From NCBI RefSeq assembly GCF_001870465.1, contig NZ_MDGK01000015.1, positions 310,001-374,000 of the forward strand: 64,000 nucleotides of DNA, given 5' to 3'. This stretch comes from Pseudomonas extremorientalis. Its GTDB lineage: Bacteria > Pseudomonadota > Gammaproteobacteria > Pseudomonadales > Pseudomonadaceae. Every line of letters begins with the position of its first letter. The stretch's first letter is position 1. Position numbers and translations under genes: made by a program. Positions 7,832 to 16,724 of this stretch are shown here, one piece after another. The notes under the pieces were generated by a model. It was not told where the DNA came from and did no database searches. It saw only the letters and a program-made list of their open reading frames with translations.

Positions 7832-8326
7832 ATGAGATTGGACTCGTTGATGAGTACGGTATTCACGAATACCCTCGCGACTATTAACACCGCATGGAAT
7901 GTTGTCATGGGGCAGGGTACAGGTGGGCGGTGTGGAAGTAATACATATCATTATCCCGGGTATCAACCAAGCCAGCGACCCCGTTACGCTGGCGTTCAAC
8001 CTGCGAATCACCGGATAGTCCAGCATAGGGGGCGGACGCCTGGGGCTCAGCCGTCGGTTTTGAAGCAGCCGCATACGGTCAACTATATCAAGTATGTATT
8101 CAACACCAATTATGTGCGTGTCGGGGATGTTAAATCGGCGCAGGTGGGTGTGCATGTCAATAGCGGCAACGGCAGTATGAATAACGGCAATTTCGGAAAT
8201 TATGGAAATAACGGTAACAGCGGAAGTGACAGTCGTTATGCCAATCATGGCAGTAATGGCAATCTTCGAAACTCTGCAAGCGCCAGATTCAACCAGCATC
8301 GCCTGGCCCACGGTATTCAAGCCTGA
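7832..8326 (+). CDS. Gly/Asn-repeat protein A (164 aa), unknown; candidate hrp-regulated secreted protein
   Basis: No named family recognised. The N-terminus (MRLDSLMSTVFTNTLATINT) is amphipathic and Ser/Thr-rich, with no Sec signal. The middle is polar with Pro, Arg and Tyr. Residues 119-144 (bases 8186-8263) hold one copy of a 26-residue repeat containing GNFGNYGNNGNSG, with glycine at every third position over most of its length. Two further gap-free copies lie in the next gene. ATG 7832 has GGAG seven bases upstream and fits a transcript starting at the hrp box at 7748. A TTG at 7745 has an AGGAG before it but would lie inside that box. The composition (Gly/Asn-rich, one Cys) resembles harpin-like helper proteins only in general terms. 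Confidence 0.6.
   Translation: MRLDSLMSTVFTNTLATINTAWNVVMGQGTGGRCGSNTYHYPGYQPSQRPRYAGVQPANHRIVQHRGRTPGAQPSVLKQPHTVNYIKYVFNTNYVRVGDVKSAQVGVHVNSGNGSMNNGNFGNYGNNGNSGSDSRYANHGSNGNLRNSASARFNQHRLAHGIQA
8186..8263 (+). repeat. 26-residue Gly/Asn repeat, copy A
   Basis: Codes residues 119-144 of protein A. Glycine stands at repeat positions 1, 4, 7, 10, 13, 22 and 25, and Asn follows most of them. It aligns without gaps with 8638-8715 and 8764-8841. The DNA is less similar than the protein, so the pattern is kept by selection rather than recent duplication. Confidence 0.85.
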
Positions 8327-8508
8327 CGCGTCAAGGCCTTGACCGTATTAGTAACGCACTCACGTACATAGGGTGTTTTGTTTTTAAGGACGCCCGAAAC
8401 GAACTGTGCTGCGATGCACCACTACAGGTGACGGCGTAGTTCGGACTGTACAGTGCAGCTTATTATGTCGTGATTTTATAAATTATTTAGTTTGTATAGG
8501 GTGTCAAG

Positions 8509-8865
8509 ATGACTCAACTATTAATGTCGCGATATCAACATTACAATCACTTCAACACCTTCTCTCCCGATGAATACACTTGGAAGCCCTTCGGAGGGCA
8601 ACGGGTATGGAGGGGCTCCCAGGTGAGTCGCGATAGCGGAAATTATGGCAACTACGGCAATAACGGAAATGGCGGCGCGCGCAGTCGCTATGAAAATCAT
8701 GGGCAGAACGGCAACGAGATGATTGGGCGCTGGATGGAATCGCCGGGGTATTACGGGGGTTCCAGCAACTACGGAAACTACGGGAACAACGGTAACTCCG
8801 GGGGCTTCAGCAGCTATATTAACTCTGGTCAGAACGGCAATCGCCACATCGGTGTTAATTACTGA
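8509..8865 (+). CDS. Gly/Asn-repeat protein B (118 aa), unknown; paralogous repeat to protein A
   Basis: A small protein without cysteine or signal peptide. The N-terminal 43 residues are aromatic and polar (YQHYNHFNTFSPDEYTW). Two 26-residue repeats follow, at residues 44-69 and 86-111, each with a NYGNYGNNGN core and an NGN end, joined by a 16-residue linker (EMIGRWMESPGYYGGS). ATG 8509 is preceded by a weak GGGTGTCAAG leader. It lies 182 bases after protein A in the same direction, with no terminator visible between them, and a terminator follows, so the two are probably one transcript. The period-3 glycine pattern is compatible with a collagen-like or polyglycine-II helix; this is inference. 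No function can be named. Confidence 0.65.
   Translation: MTQLLMSRYQHYNHFNTFSPDEYTWKPFGGQRVWRGSQVSRDSGNYGNYGNNGNGGARSRYENHGQNGNEMIGRWMESPGYYGGSSNYGNYGNNGNSGGFSSYINSGQNGNRHIGVNY
8638..8715 (+). repeat. 26-residue Gly/Asn repeat, copy B1
   Basis: Residues 44-69 of protein B. Same length and register as copies A and B2, and the closest to copy A (SRYxNHG shared). Confidence 0.85.
8764..8841 (+). repeat. 26-residue Gly/Asn repeat, copy B2
   Basis: Residues 86-111 of protein B. It starts with Ser in place of Gly but keeps NYGNYGNNGN and the GQNGN end. Confidence 0.85.
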
Positions 8866-8897
8866 AATCTCAAGGCCTTTCAAATACACAAGAAATG

Positions 8898-8933
8898 AAA
8901 AAGCCCCGTCTATATATAGATGGGGCTTTTTAG
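8898..8933. terminator. Terminator ending the repeat-protein unit (probably bidirectional)
   Basis: Long stem AAAAGCCCCG...TGGGGCTTTT (8898-8930) with an inner TCTATATATAGA stem-loop. It has A and T tails on both sides, so it can also serve the convergent lptF-like gene that ends at 8946. Confidence 0.9.
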
Positions 8934-8945
8934 TGCATCCAGCGA

Positions 8946-9731
8946 TCAGTTAGCGACGGAAGACCGTGGCTTGACCGGCTGGTTGTCGTTGGAGATGGTC
9001 ACTTCAACGCGGCGGTTCATGGCGCGGCCCGATACGCTGCCGTTATCGGCAACCGGGTATTCCTTGCCATAGCCCTGGGTCACGATGCGCGAGATATCCA
9101 CGCCCTGTTGCGCCAGTGCGCGTTGTACGGAGGCCGCACGACGCTCCGACAGGCTCTGGTTGTACGCATCGGAACCGGTGCTGTCGGTGTAGCCTTCGAC
9201 GATCACTTTACGGTCCGGGTTATCGCGCAGGAACTGCGCCAGCTTGGTGATGTTCACCAGGCCGCTGGATTTCAGGTCGGACTTGTTGGTGGCGAACAGC
9301 ACGTCACCGAAGGTCACCAGGGTGCCACGATCGGTCTGCTTGGCGTTCAAGCTGTCTTGCAGTTGTTTGATCTGTGCGTCACGGGCTTCCAGCAGGGCGC
9401 GGGCGCGTTCGTCACCGGCATTTTTCAGCTTGGCTTCGGATTCGCGCAGCACGATGGTGTCTTTGGCCACTTCAACGCGCTGGTTGGTCAGGTAGGCGAG
9501 TTGGTCAACTTTCTTCTCGTCTTCCTTGTCGCGGTAGGCCTTGTCTGCCTTGTCCAGCCATTCGCTGGCGTCTTTGGTCTCCAGCGCCGCGAGCTTGGTG
9601 GCCTGCGGGTTGGTCTGCAGGGAAGAGAAGTTGGTCCGTGCGTTTTCCAGGTTCGCGTTAGGCGGGGTGGAGCAGGCCGCCAGGGCAACGCTCATCGCCA
9701 GCAGGGCAGGGATCATCAATTGTTTACGCAT
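8946..9731 (-). CDS. lptF: OmpA-family outer-membrane lipoprotein LptF
   Basis: A 261-residue lipoprotein. The signal peptide ends in the lipobox ALAAC (Cys20). The middle is a long charged helical or coiled-coil region (about residues 45-140). A C-terminal OmpA/peptidoglycan-binding domain carries VIVEGYTDSTGSDAYNQSLS and RAMNRRVEV, the hallmark residues that bind diaminopimelate. It probably tethers the outer membrane to peptidoglycan. In P. aeruginosa, LptF (PA3692) is reported as AlgU-controlled and important for envelope stress survival. Here it follows a DUF4398 lipoprotein gene by 53 bases in the same order, and an AlgU-like promoter lies upstream of that gene. Confidence 0.9.
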   Translation of the reverse strand: MRKQLMIPALLAMSVALAACSTPPNANLENARTNFSSLQTNPQATKLAALETKDASEWLDKADKAYRDKEDEKKVDQLAYLTNQRVEVAKDTIVLRESEAKLKNAGDERARALLEARDAQIKQLQDSLNAKQTDRGTLVTFGDVLFATNKSDLKSSGLVNITKLAQFLRDNPDRKVIVEGYTDSTGSDAYNQSLSERRAASVQRALAQQGVDISRIVTQGYGKEYPVADNGSVSGRAMNRRVEVTISNDNQPVKPRSSVAN

Positions 9732-9784
9732 AGTCGTGTCGTCCTTTCAATTCGATATCAAGTGCGAAGCAGTCAAGGGGCGTC

Positions 9785-10210
9785 TTACTTCTGCTGGATA
9801 GCAGCCGGACGCATGCCTTCCCTACGCAGTTCGTCAACAGCCTTCTGGGAATCCTTCACAGCCTGTTGAGCCTTGGCAGCCTGGGCCTTGCGCTCTGCGA
9901 CGCGAGCGTCCCACTCGGCTTGTTCAGCCAACTGGCGAGCTTTGTCGTAGTTCTTGTCGTGCATGGCGATTTCAGCTTCTTTGAGCTTGTCCTGGGCCGA
10001 CTTCATTTCCACAGCCGCAAACTCAGTGCCGCCAGCGCTGACTGCGCTGTTGACTGCGGACTGGGTCACCGCGTACTGCTCGGTCGGAGGGTTGCCGGCG
10101 CAGCCCGCCAGAACGAAGCTGGTGCCGATTGCCAGCGCGGCCAATTTGAGCCCGCGCAGGTGGTTAAACGAGGATTTGGCAGTGCTGGTCTTCATCGTCT
10201 TCAACTCCAT
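9785..10210 (-). CDS. DUF4398-type lipoprotein, partner of LptF
   Basis: A 141-residue product with a lipoprotein signal (AIGTSFVLAGC). The mature part has a predicted long helix pair rich in Ala, Lys and Glu (SAQDKLKEAEIAMHDKNYDKARQLAEQAEWDARVAERKAQAAKAQ is the region, residues about 65-115), typical of DUF4398. ATG 10210 has AGGAG at the right spacing. A second in-frame ATG at 10195 would also leave a good signal peptide. The gene heads the operon with lptF, matching PA3691-PA3692. An envelope-stress role is inferred from that pairing and from the promoter at 10323-10350. Confidence 0.8.
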   Translation of the reverse strand: MELKTMKTSTAKSSFNHLRGLKLAALAIGTSFVLAGCAGNPPTEQYAVTQSAVNSAVSAGGTEFAAVEMKSAQDKLKEAEIAMHDKNYDKARQLAEQAEWDARVAERKAQAAKAQQAVKDSQKAVDELRREGMRPAAIQQK

Positions 10211-10322
10211 TGGATAACTCCTGAAAAACATCAAAATCCATGTCACTGGTACTCGGCTGGGGCTTCAGGGTGATGTACAAAAAGCCCTTTAAAACGGCCG
10301 TTCCAAGTGATGGCTTACTGGC

Positions 10323-10350
10323 TGTGACCGGAGGCTTTTTTCAAAAGTTC
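10323..10350 (-). promoter_or_regulatory. AlgU (RpoE-like) promoter of the DUF4398-lptF operon
   Basis: On the minus strand GAACTT (10350-10345), a 17-base spacer, then TCACA (10327-10323). This matches the AlgU consensus GAACTT-N16/17-TCnnA, about 113 bases upstream of the first start codon. It agrees with the known AlgU control of lptF in P. aeruginosa. Confidence 0.7.
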
Positions 10351-10481
10351 AGAGAAGATGGCGATTTGCCTAAAAAAATATCTGACTGTCTGGTCAGCGA
10401 AAAAACTTGGAACTTCTGCGTTGCGCGGCGGTACGTCGGGCTCGTAAAGAGCCCGGAATACAAGGGGGATGCGCTAGGATT

Positions 10482-10826
10482 TCAGTGTTTCGGTTTGTCG
10501 CCGCTCGTTGATAAGTCATGCAGATAGCGACGCGACAGCGTCAGAAAGCGCGGAGTAGGGCCGACATCTTCGTACAGCGGGTCGCCCTCTTCATCAGTCG
10601 CGATCACCTGCTGCCCCTTGATGTACGGAAAGCTGGCTTCCAGCTCTTCCAGTGCGGCGCCGATCAGTTCGCCGAGCAGTTCTTCGGTGCTGCGCTTGGG
10701 GTACATCTCGGCGATCGCTGCCAGGCGTGCCGCAGCTTCCACATCCAGATGGATGGCGTACTCGGTCTTGGTCAGGCGACCCTTGGCGTTCTCTTCCCAA
10801 TGCTGGGCCAGTTCTCGGATTTTCAT
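10482..10826 (-). CDS. Conserved Pseudomonas hypothetical protein with ribbon-helix-helix-like region
   Basis: A 114-residue product starting MKIRELAQHWEENAKGRL. ATG 10826 has GAGG (in CTGAGGTTGCC) just upstream. Longer in-frame upstream sequence lacks such a site. The segment YAIHLDVEAAARLAAIAEMY followed by TEELLGELIGAALEELE reads like a beta strand and two helices, as in ribbon-helix-helix DNA-binding proteins. The C-terminal part is acidic and unmatched. Homologous genes sit between the lptF region and ppc in other Pseudomonas. Its role is unknown; the RHH idea is an inference from the residue pattern alone. Confidence 0.7.
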   Translation of the reverse strand: MKIRELAQHWEENAKGRLTKTEYAIHLDVEAAARLAAIAEMYPKRSTEELLGELIGAALEELEASFPYIKGQQVIATDEEGDPLYEDVGPTPRFLTLSRRYLHDLSTSGDKPKH

Positions 10827-11010
10827 GGCAACCTCAGTAAAGCCCGCGATAGCAGGCGGTGATGAGTGACCCGCCGCTCGCGCGGATAAACGCGGCGACT
10901 TAGTGTTGAGACTAGCTGCAACTCGCAAGGTTTAAAGTCTTGTCATAAATGAGCGCTGGCGGCACTCTGGCAAACCTGCGCGTCCCGGATTTCTGGCTGG
11001 AGATTGGCTG

Positions 11011-13638
11011 ATGAGTGATATCGATGCACGCTTGCGTGAGGATGTTCACCTGCTGGGTGAGCTGTTGGGCAACACCATTCGAGAGCAATACGGCGATGAT
11101 TTCCTCGACAAGATCGAGCAGATCCGTAAGGGCGCCAAGGCCGACCGCCGTGGCGCAGGCGATGAACTGAGCACCAGCCTCAACCAGTTGCAGGAAGATG
11201 AGCTGCTACCGGTCGCCCGTGCCTTCAACCAGTTCCTCAACCTGGCCAACATTGCCGAGCAGTATCAGCTGATTCATCGACGCGATGAGTCGCAGCCGGC
11301 ACCCTTCGAATCCCGCGTATTGCCTGAGTTGCTGGCGCGCCTGCAAGCCGAAGGCCACAGCAACGAATCCCTGGCCCGCCAGTTGGGGCGCCTGGAGATC
11401 GAACTGGTCCTCACCGCCCACCCCACTGAAGTGGCACGCCGCACCCTGATCCAGAAATACGATGCCATCGCCGCCCAATTGGCACTGCAGGATCACCGCG
11501 ACCTCACCACGGCCGAGCGTGAGCAGATCCGCCAACGCCTGCAACGCTTGATCGCCGAGGCCTGGCATACCGAAGAAATCCGCCGCACCCGGCCCACGCC
11601 GGTAGACGAAGCCAAGTGGGGGTTCGCGGTGATCGAGCATTCGCTGTGGCACGCTATTCCCAATTACCTGCGCAAGGCCGACCAGGCCCTGCACGCCGCC
11701 ACAGGCCTGCGCTTGCCGCTGGAAGCGGCGCCGATCCGCTTTGCGTCGTGGATGGGCGGCGATCGTGACGGCAACCCGAATGTCACTGCACCGGTCACCC
11801 GCGAAGTGTTGCTGCTGGCGCGCTGGATGGCGGCCGACTTGTACTTGCGCGATATCGATCACCTGGCCTCCGAGCTGTCGATGCAGCGCGCCAGCCCGGC
11901 GTTGCAGGCCAGGGTCGGCGACAGCGTCGAACCCTATCGTGCCTTGCTCAAGCAACTGCGTGAACGCCTGCGTGCCACGCGCCAATGGGCGCATACGGCG
12001 TTGAGCAGCAGCACGCCAGCGCCTGCCGAGGTATTGCAGAACAACCGCGACCTGCTGGAGCCGCTGGAGCTGTGCTACCAGTCGCTGCACGAATGCGGCA
12101 TGGGCGTGATCGCTGATGGGCCGTTGCTCGATTGCCTGCGGCGGGCGGTGACTTTCGGCCTGTTCCTGGTGCGGTTGGATGTGCGCCAGGATTCCAGTCG
12201 CCATTGCGCGGCCATGACCGAAATCACCGATTATCTTGGTCTCGGTCGCTACGAGGACTGGAACGAAGAGATGCGCATCAGCTTCCTGATGAAGGAGCTG
12301 GCCAACCGTCGACCGTTGCTGCCGGGTTATTTCAAACCGTCGGCGGATACCGCCGAGGTGCTCAACACCTGCAAGGAAATCGCCGCGGCCCCGGCGGCGT
12401 CCCTGGGCTCGTATGTCATCTCCATGGCCGGCGCTGCGTCGGACGTGCTGGCGGTGCAGTTGCTGCTTAAAGAGTCAGGCGTGCAACGGCCGATGCGCGT
12501 GGTGCCGCTGTTCGAAACCCTGGCCGACCTGGATAACGCCGGCCCGGTGATCGAGCAACTGTTGCTGCTGCCGGGCTACCGCGCGCGGCTGCAAGGCCCG
12601 CAGGAAGTGATGATCGGCTACTCGGATTCGGCCAAGGACGCCGGCACCACTGCCGCTGCCTGGGCGCAGTACCGGGCGCAGGAACGCCTGGTGGATATCT
12701 GCCGTGAACAGCAAGTGGAACTGCTGTTGTTCCACGGTCGTGGTGGCACCGTGGGGCGTGGCGGCGGCCCGGCCCACGCGGCGATCCTGTCGCAGCCGCC
12801 TGGGTCGGTGGCGGGGCGCTTCCGTACCACCGAACAGGGCGAGATGATCCGCTTCAAGTTCGGCTTGCCGGATATTGCCGAGCAGAATCTCAATCTTTAC
12901 CTGGCCGCCGTGTTGGAGGCGACCCTGTTGCCACCGCCGCCGCCCGAATCGGCCTGGCGCCATTTGATGGACGAATTGGCGGCAGACGGTGTCAGCGCTT
13001 ACCGCGCCGTGGTGCGCGAGAATCCGCAGTTCGTCGAGTATTTCCGCCAGTCCACGCCGGAACAAGAGCTGGGCCGTTTGCCGTTGGGCAGCCGCCCGGC
13101 CAAGCGCCGTGCGGGCGGGATTGAAAGCCTGCGTGCGATTCCGTGGATCTTCGGCTGGACCCAGACCCGTCTTATGCTGCCCGCCTGGCTGGGCTGGGAA
13201 GCGGCGCTGAGCAAGGCCCTGGAACGTGGTGAAGGCGACTTGCTGGGGCAGATGCGTGAGCAGTGGCCGTTCTTCCGCACCCGCATCGACATGCTGGAAA
13301 TGGTGCTGGCCAAGGCCGATGCCGACATCGCCCGCCTGTATGACGAGCGTCTGGTGCAGCCGAACCTGTTGCCACTGGGTGCGCATTTGCGCGACCTATT
13401 GTCGCAGGCCTGCAAGGTGGTGCTTGGCCTGACTGGCCAGTCGCAGCTGCTGGCCCATAGCCCGGACACCCTGGAGTTCATCCGCCTGCGCAACACCTAC
13501 CTCGACCCGCTGCACCTGTTGCAGGCCGAGTTGCTGGCGCGTTCGCGCCAGCAGGAAGCGGCACAGGACAGCCCTCTGGAACAGGCGCTGCTGGTCTCCG
13601 TGGCCGGTATTGCCGCCGGTTTGCGTAATACCGGCTAA
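11011..13638 (+). CDS. ppc: Phosphoenolpyruvate carboxylase
   Basis: Anaplerotic enzyme: phosphoenolpyruvate + bicarbonate to oxaloacetate + phosphate. The 875-residue length is typical. Conserved motifs are present: [12 protein letters not shown] with the catalytic His near residue 138, [11 protein letters not shown], the Gly-rich [14 protein letters not shown] loop, and [10 protein letters not shown]. The C-terminus ends RNTG, the conserved aspartate-inhibition/active-site tail. The ATG at 11011 follows GGAGATTGGCTG. It is divergent from the hypothetical gene at 10826 and precedes adk, as in P. aeruginosa (PA3687-PA3686). Confidence 0.97.
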   Translation: MSDIDARLREDVHLLGELLGNTIREQYGDDFLDKIEQIRKGAKADRRGAGDELSTSLNQLQEDELLPVARAFNQFLNLANIAEQYQLIHRRDESQPAPFESRVLPELLARLQAEGHSNESLARQLGRLEIELVLTAHPTEVARRTLIQKYDAIAAQLALQDHRDLTTAEREQIRQRLQRLIAEAWHTEEIRRTRPTPVDEAKWGFAVIEHSLWHAIPNYLRKADQALHAATGLRLPLEAAPIRFASWMGGDRDGNPNVTAPVTREVLLLARWMAADLYLRDIDHLASELSMQRASPALQARVGDSVEPYRALLKQLRERLRATRQWAHTALSSSTPAPAEVLQNNRDLLEPLELCYQSLHECGMGVIADGPLLDCLRRAVTFGLFLVRLDVRQDSSRHCAAMTEITDYLGLGRYEDWNEEMRISFLMKELANRRPLLPGYFKPSADTAEVLNTCKEIAAAPAASLGSYVISMAGAASDVLAVQLLLKESGVQRPMRVVPLFETLADLDNAGPVIEQLLLLPGYRARLQGPQEVMIGYSDSAKDAGTTAAAWAQYRAQERLVDICREQQVELLLFHGRGGTVGRGGGPAHAAILSQPPGSVAGRFRTTEQGEMIRFKFGLPDIAEQNLNLYLAAVLEATLLPPPPPESAWRHLMDELAADGVSAYRAVVRENPQFVEYFRQSTPEQELGRLPLGSRPAKRRAGGIESLRAIPWIFGWTQTRLMLPAWLGWEAALSKALERGEGDLLGQMREQWPFFRTRIDMLEMVLAKADADIARLYDERLVQPNLLPLGAHLRDLLSQACKVVLGLTGQSQLLAHSPDTLEFIRLRNTYLDPLHLLQAELLARSRQQEAAQDSPLEQALLVSVAGIAAGLRNTG

Positions 13639-13682
13639 GGTTTTTTGCGTGTTCTCAACGGCTTGCAGGTAAACCACGGCGG

Positions 13683-13700
13683 CCGCCCTGAAAAGGGCGG
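13683..13700 (+). terminator. Hairpin after ppc, possible weak terminator
   Basis: A 7-bp GC stem CCGCCCT/AGGGCGG with GAAA loop, about 45 bases after the ppc stop. The tail (TCGGCGTTTA) is poor in T, so termination is uncertain. Confidence 0.45.
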
Positions 13701-13814
13701 TCGGCGTTTATGGCGCCGGTTGCACCCAGGCACACCCTACCTATGACGTAAGCGCTGCACGGGTTCCTGCGACTTTTGGCGGCTTGTGTGCTTAAGGCCT
13801 GCTGTGTATCTTGA

Positions 13815-14564
<750 letters not shown>

Positions 14565-14586
14565 TCCCTCGACCGGCTTCATGGAT

Positions 14587-14615
14587 AACGGCCCGCTTGC
14601 GGGCCGTTGTTGTTT
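14587..14615 (+). terminator. Rho-independent terminator of adk
   Basis: A 9-bp stem (14587-14595 and 14600-14608, AACGGCCCG and complement), loop CTTG, then TGTTGTTT. Confidence 0.85.
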
Positions 14616-14654
14616 ATACTGGCGCACTTTTTTTCGACTTGGACACCTACACCA

Positions 14655-15338
14655 ATGAGCACCCTGCTGGCCCTGGACACCGCGACTGAAGCTTGCTCCG
14701 TTGCCTTGCTGCACGATGGCAAGGTAACGAGCCACTACGAGGTGATCCCGCGCCTGCACGCGCAGAAGCTGTTGCCGATGATCAAGCAACTGCTGGAAGA
14801 TGCCGGCACCACTCTGGCTGCGGTCGATGCCATCGCCTTCGGTCGCGGACCGGGTGCATTCACGGGTGTCCGTATCGCCATTGGCGTGGTGCAGGGCCTG
14901 GCGTTTGCGCTGGAGCGTCCGGTGTTGCCGGTGTCCAACCTGGCCGTGCTGGCTCAGCGCGCCTTGCGTGAACATGGCGCGCGTCAGGTGGCGGCGGCTA
15001 TCGATGCGCGCATGGATGAAGTCTATTGGGGCTGCTACCGCGAAACGGCGGGCGAGATGCGTCTGGTCGGCGTGGAAGCCGTGCAACCGCCGGAGTCATC
15101 GCAATTGCCAGCCGACGCCAGCGGCGATTGGTTCGGGGCTGGTACTGGTTGGGGGTATGGCGAGCGCCTCGCTGTGCCGTTGGTGGGCCAGGACGCGGCG
15201 ATGTTGCCTCACGCCGAGGACTTGCTGACATTGGCACGTTTTGCCTTTGAGCGTGGCGAGGCGATTCCGGCCGACCAGGCGGCGCCGGTCTATCTGCGCG
15301 ATAAAGTGGCGCAGACCAAGGCAGAGCGCGGCCTTTAA
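14655..15338 (+). CDS. tsaB: tRNA threonylcarbamoyladenosine biosynthesis protein TsaB
   Basis: A 227-residue ASKHA-fold protein that partners TsaD and TsaE in making t6A37 of ANN-decoding tRNAs. The N-terminal LALDTATEACSVAL matches the family start, and GRGPGAFTGVRIAIGVVQGLA is the characteristic glycine-rich segment (about residues 62-82). ATG 14655 gives the family-standard start MSTLLALDTA; 16 further in-frame codons upstream lie in the adk terminator region. A REP element follows the gene. Confidence 0.93.
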   Translation: MSTLLALDTATEACSVALLHDGKVTSHYEVIPRLHAQKLLPMIKQLLEDAGTTLAAVDAIAFGRGPGAFTGVRIAIGVVQGLAFALERPVLPVSNLAVLAQRALREHGARQVAAAIDARMDEVYWGCYRETAGEMRLVGVEAVQPPESSQLPADASGDWFGAGTGWGYGERLAVPLVGQDAAMLPHAEDLLTLARFAFERGEAIPADQAAPVYLRDKVAQTKAERGL

Positions 15339-15341
15339 TTG

Positions 15342-15410
15342 TGGCGAGCGGGCTGGTTGTGGCGAGCGGGCTTGCCCCGCATTGGGCTGCGAAGCAGCGC
15401 TAAAATCCCC
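15342..15410. repeat. REP elements after tsaB
   Basis: A partial copy TGTGGCGAGCGGGCT (15340-15354) is followed by a full copy, TTGTGGCGAGCGGGCTTGCC and onward (from 15358). It has GCGGGC/GCCCCGC pairing and a GGGCTGCGAAGCAGC tail. The same family forms the large inverted repeat at 30901-31034. Confidence 0.75.
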
Positions 15411-15546
15411 CAAACTTGCACCAATCGTCAGAATTCCCCCTGGGTTTTAAACCTTTTTCAAATTATGTGTTCTAGTTATCACCAGAGCATTTGCGCACTA
15501 CGGACGGTGCTGCCAAAATGCCATTACTGATAGCGAGTTCGCGCCC

Positions 15547-15837
15547 ATGCGTATTGATGGCTTTTCCTCACAGTCTTACCCAATCAAGCGCAAGCCGCGT
15601 AAGGCGAACGTCACGGTGGATGAGTCGGTCGAGGACTCGCCGGACTTCATCGAAGTCCAGGCCGATGCGCAAGCCAACGCCCAAGCCCGTATCAGCGGTC
15701 TTCCCGCCCGTCAGCAAGACATGGTCTTCCCGCGCTCCATGAGCAAAAGCGTCGCCACCGCCCTGGCCAGCTACCTGACCACCGCCGGCTTTGTCGAATG
15801 GGATATGGAAGTGCTGGGCCTCGACGTCCATATCTGA
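15547..15837 (+). CDS. Conserved hypothetical protein (96 aa)
   Basis: A small soluble protein beginning MRIDGFSSQSYPIKRKPR. It is polar, with an acidic middle (DESVEDSPDFIEVQADA) and a more hydrophobic C-terminus (SYLTTAGFVEWDMEVLGLDVHI). No signal peptide and no recognised motif. The stop codon overlaps the ATG of the DUF72 gene (TGATG), so the two are translationally coupled. Position between tsaB and the DUF72 gene is conserved in Pseudomonas. Function unknown. Confidence 0.75.
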   Translation: MRIDGFSSQSYPIKRKPRKANVTVDESVEDSPDFIEVQADAQANAQARISGLPARQQDMVFPRSMSKSVATALASYLTTAGFVEWDMEVLGLDVHI

Positions 15838-16697
15838 TGCGTCTGCCTTACTACCTCGGTTGCCCGTCCTGGAGTGAAAATGCCTGGCGCGAGTACCTGT
15901 ACCCCGCCGATGCCCGTTCCAGCGATTACCTCGCGCTGTACTCCCAGGTCTTCAACGCCGTTGAAGGCAATACCACGTTTTACGCCCGCCCCTCCGCCGC
16001 CACCGTGCAGCGCTGGGCCGAAATCATGCCTGAGGACTTTCGCTTCACCGCCAAATTTCCCGGTGATATCAGCCACAGTGGCAACCTGATCGAGCAGCTA
16101 CCGGCAGCGGAAAGCTTCGTGGGCCTGATGAGTCCGTTGGGGGAGCGGGTATCGCCGCTGTGGTTGCAACTGCCCGCGTCTTTCACCCCGCAGCGCCTGG
16201 GGGAGTTGGCAGGCTTCATCGATGGCCTGGAGCGGCCGATGGCGGTGGAAGTGCGCCACCTGGAATTCTTCGCCAAGGGGGAGGCCGAGCGCATGCTTAA
16301 CCGTTTGTTGCGTGACCGCGGCGTGGAGCGCATCTGCCTGGATCCGCGTGCGTTGTTCAGTTGCACGTCCACCTCGGCCGCCGTGCTGCACGCCCAATCC
16401 AAAAAGCCCAAGGTGCCACCCCGCCCGGCGGCGCTGACGCAGTTTCCCCAGGTACGCTTTATTGGCCATCCCGAATTGGAGGCCAACGATTCGTTCCTGA
16501 TGCCATGGGTGGAAAAAGTCGCGGGCTGGATCGAAGAAGGGCGCACCCCCTACGTGTTCCTGCACACCTCGGATAACCGCCTGGCCGCGCAACTGGCCCT
16601 GCGTTTCCACGATCAACTGATGGCGCGCCTACCAGGCCTGCAGCCCCTGCCCGTGCTGGATCGTGCCCCCGCCGTGGAGCAACTGGGGTTACTCTAG
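15837..16697 (+). CDS. DUF72-family protein (YecE-like)
   Basis: A 286-residue protein of the DUF72 TIM-barrel family. The N-terminal YYLGCPSWSENAWREYLYP (strand with Gly-x-x-x-W), VEGNTTFYARPS and FRFTAKFPGDISH are the typical landmarks. DUF72 members are thought to be metal- or nucleic-acid-associated, and YecE has no settled role. ATG 15837 overlaps the upstream stop by one base. No membrane or signal segments, so cytoplasmic. Followed after 27 bases by the PEP-mutase-like gene, probably in the same operon. Confidence 0.85.
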   Translation: MRLPYYLGCPSWSENAWREYLYPADARSSDYLALYSQVFNAVEGNTTFYARPSAATVQRWAEIMPEDFRFTAKFPGDISHSGNLIEQLPAAESFVGLMSPLGERVSPLWLQLPASFTPQRLGELAGFIDGLERPMAVEVRHLEFFAKGEAERMLNRLLRDRGVERICLDPRALFSCTSTSAAVLHAQSKKPKVPPRPAALTQFPQVRFIGHPELEANDSFLMPWVEKVAGWIEEGRTPYVFLHTSDNRLAAQLALRFHDQLMARLPGLQPLPVLDRAPAVEQLGLL

Positions 16698-16724
16698 GGC
16701 TCCTTTTTCCGCCAGGAGCCCGAC

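Noticed and set aside
8400..8425. Third hrp box before protein B (CGAACT ... CCACTAC)
   Set aside because: The -35-like half has only the GAAC core and the spacer is 13 bases where 15-16 is required. No functional box can be claimed.
8100..8850. CRISPR-like repeat array
   Set aside because: The repeats are coding, unequal in spacing and conserved as protein rather than as DNA. No cas genes nearby.
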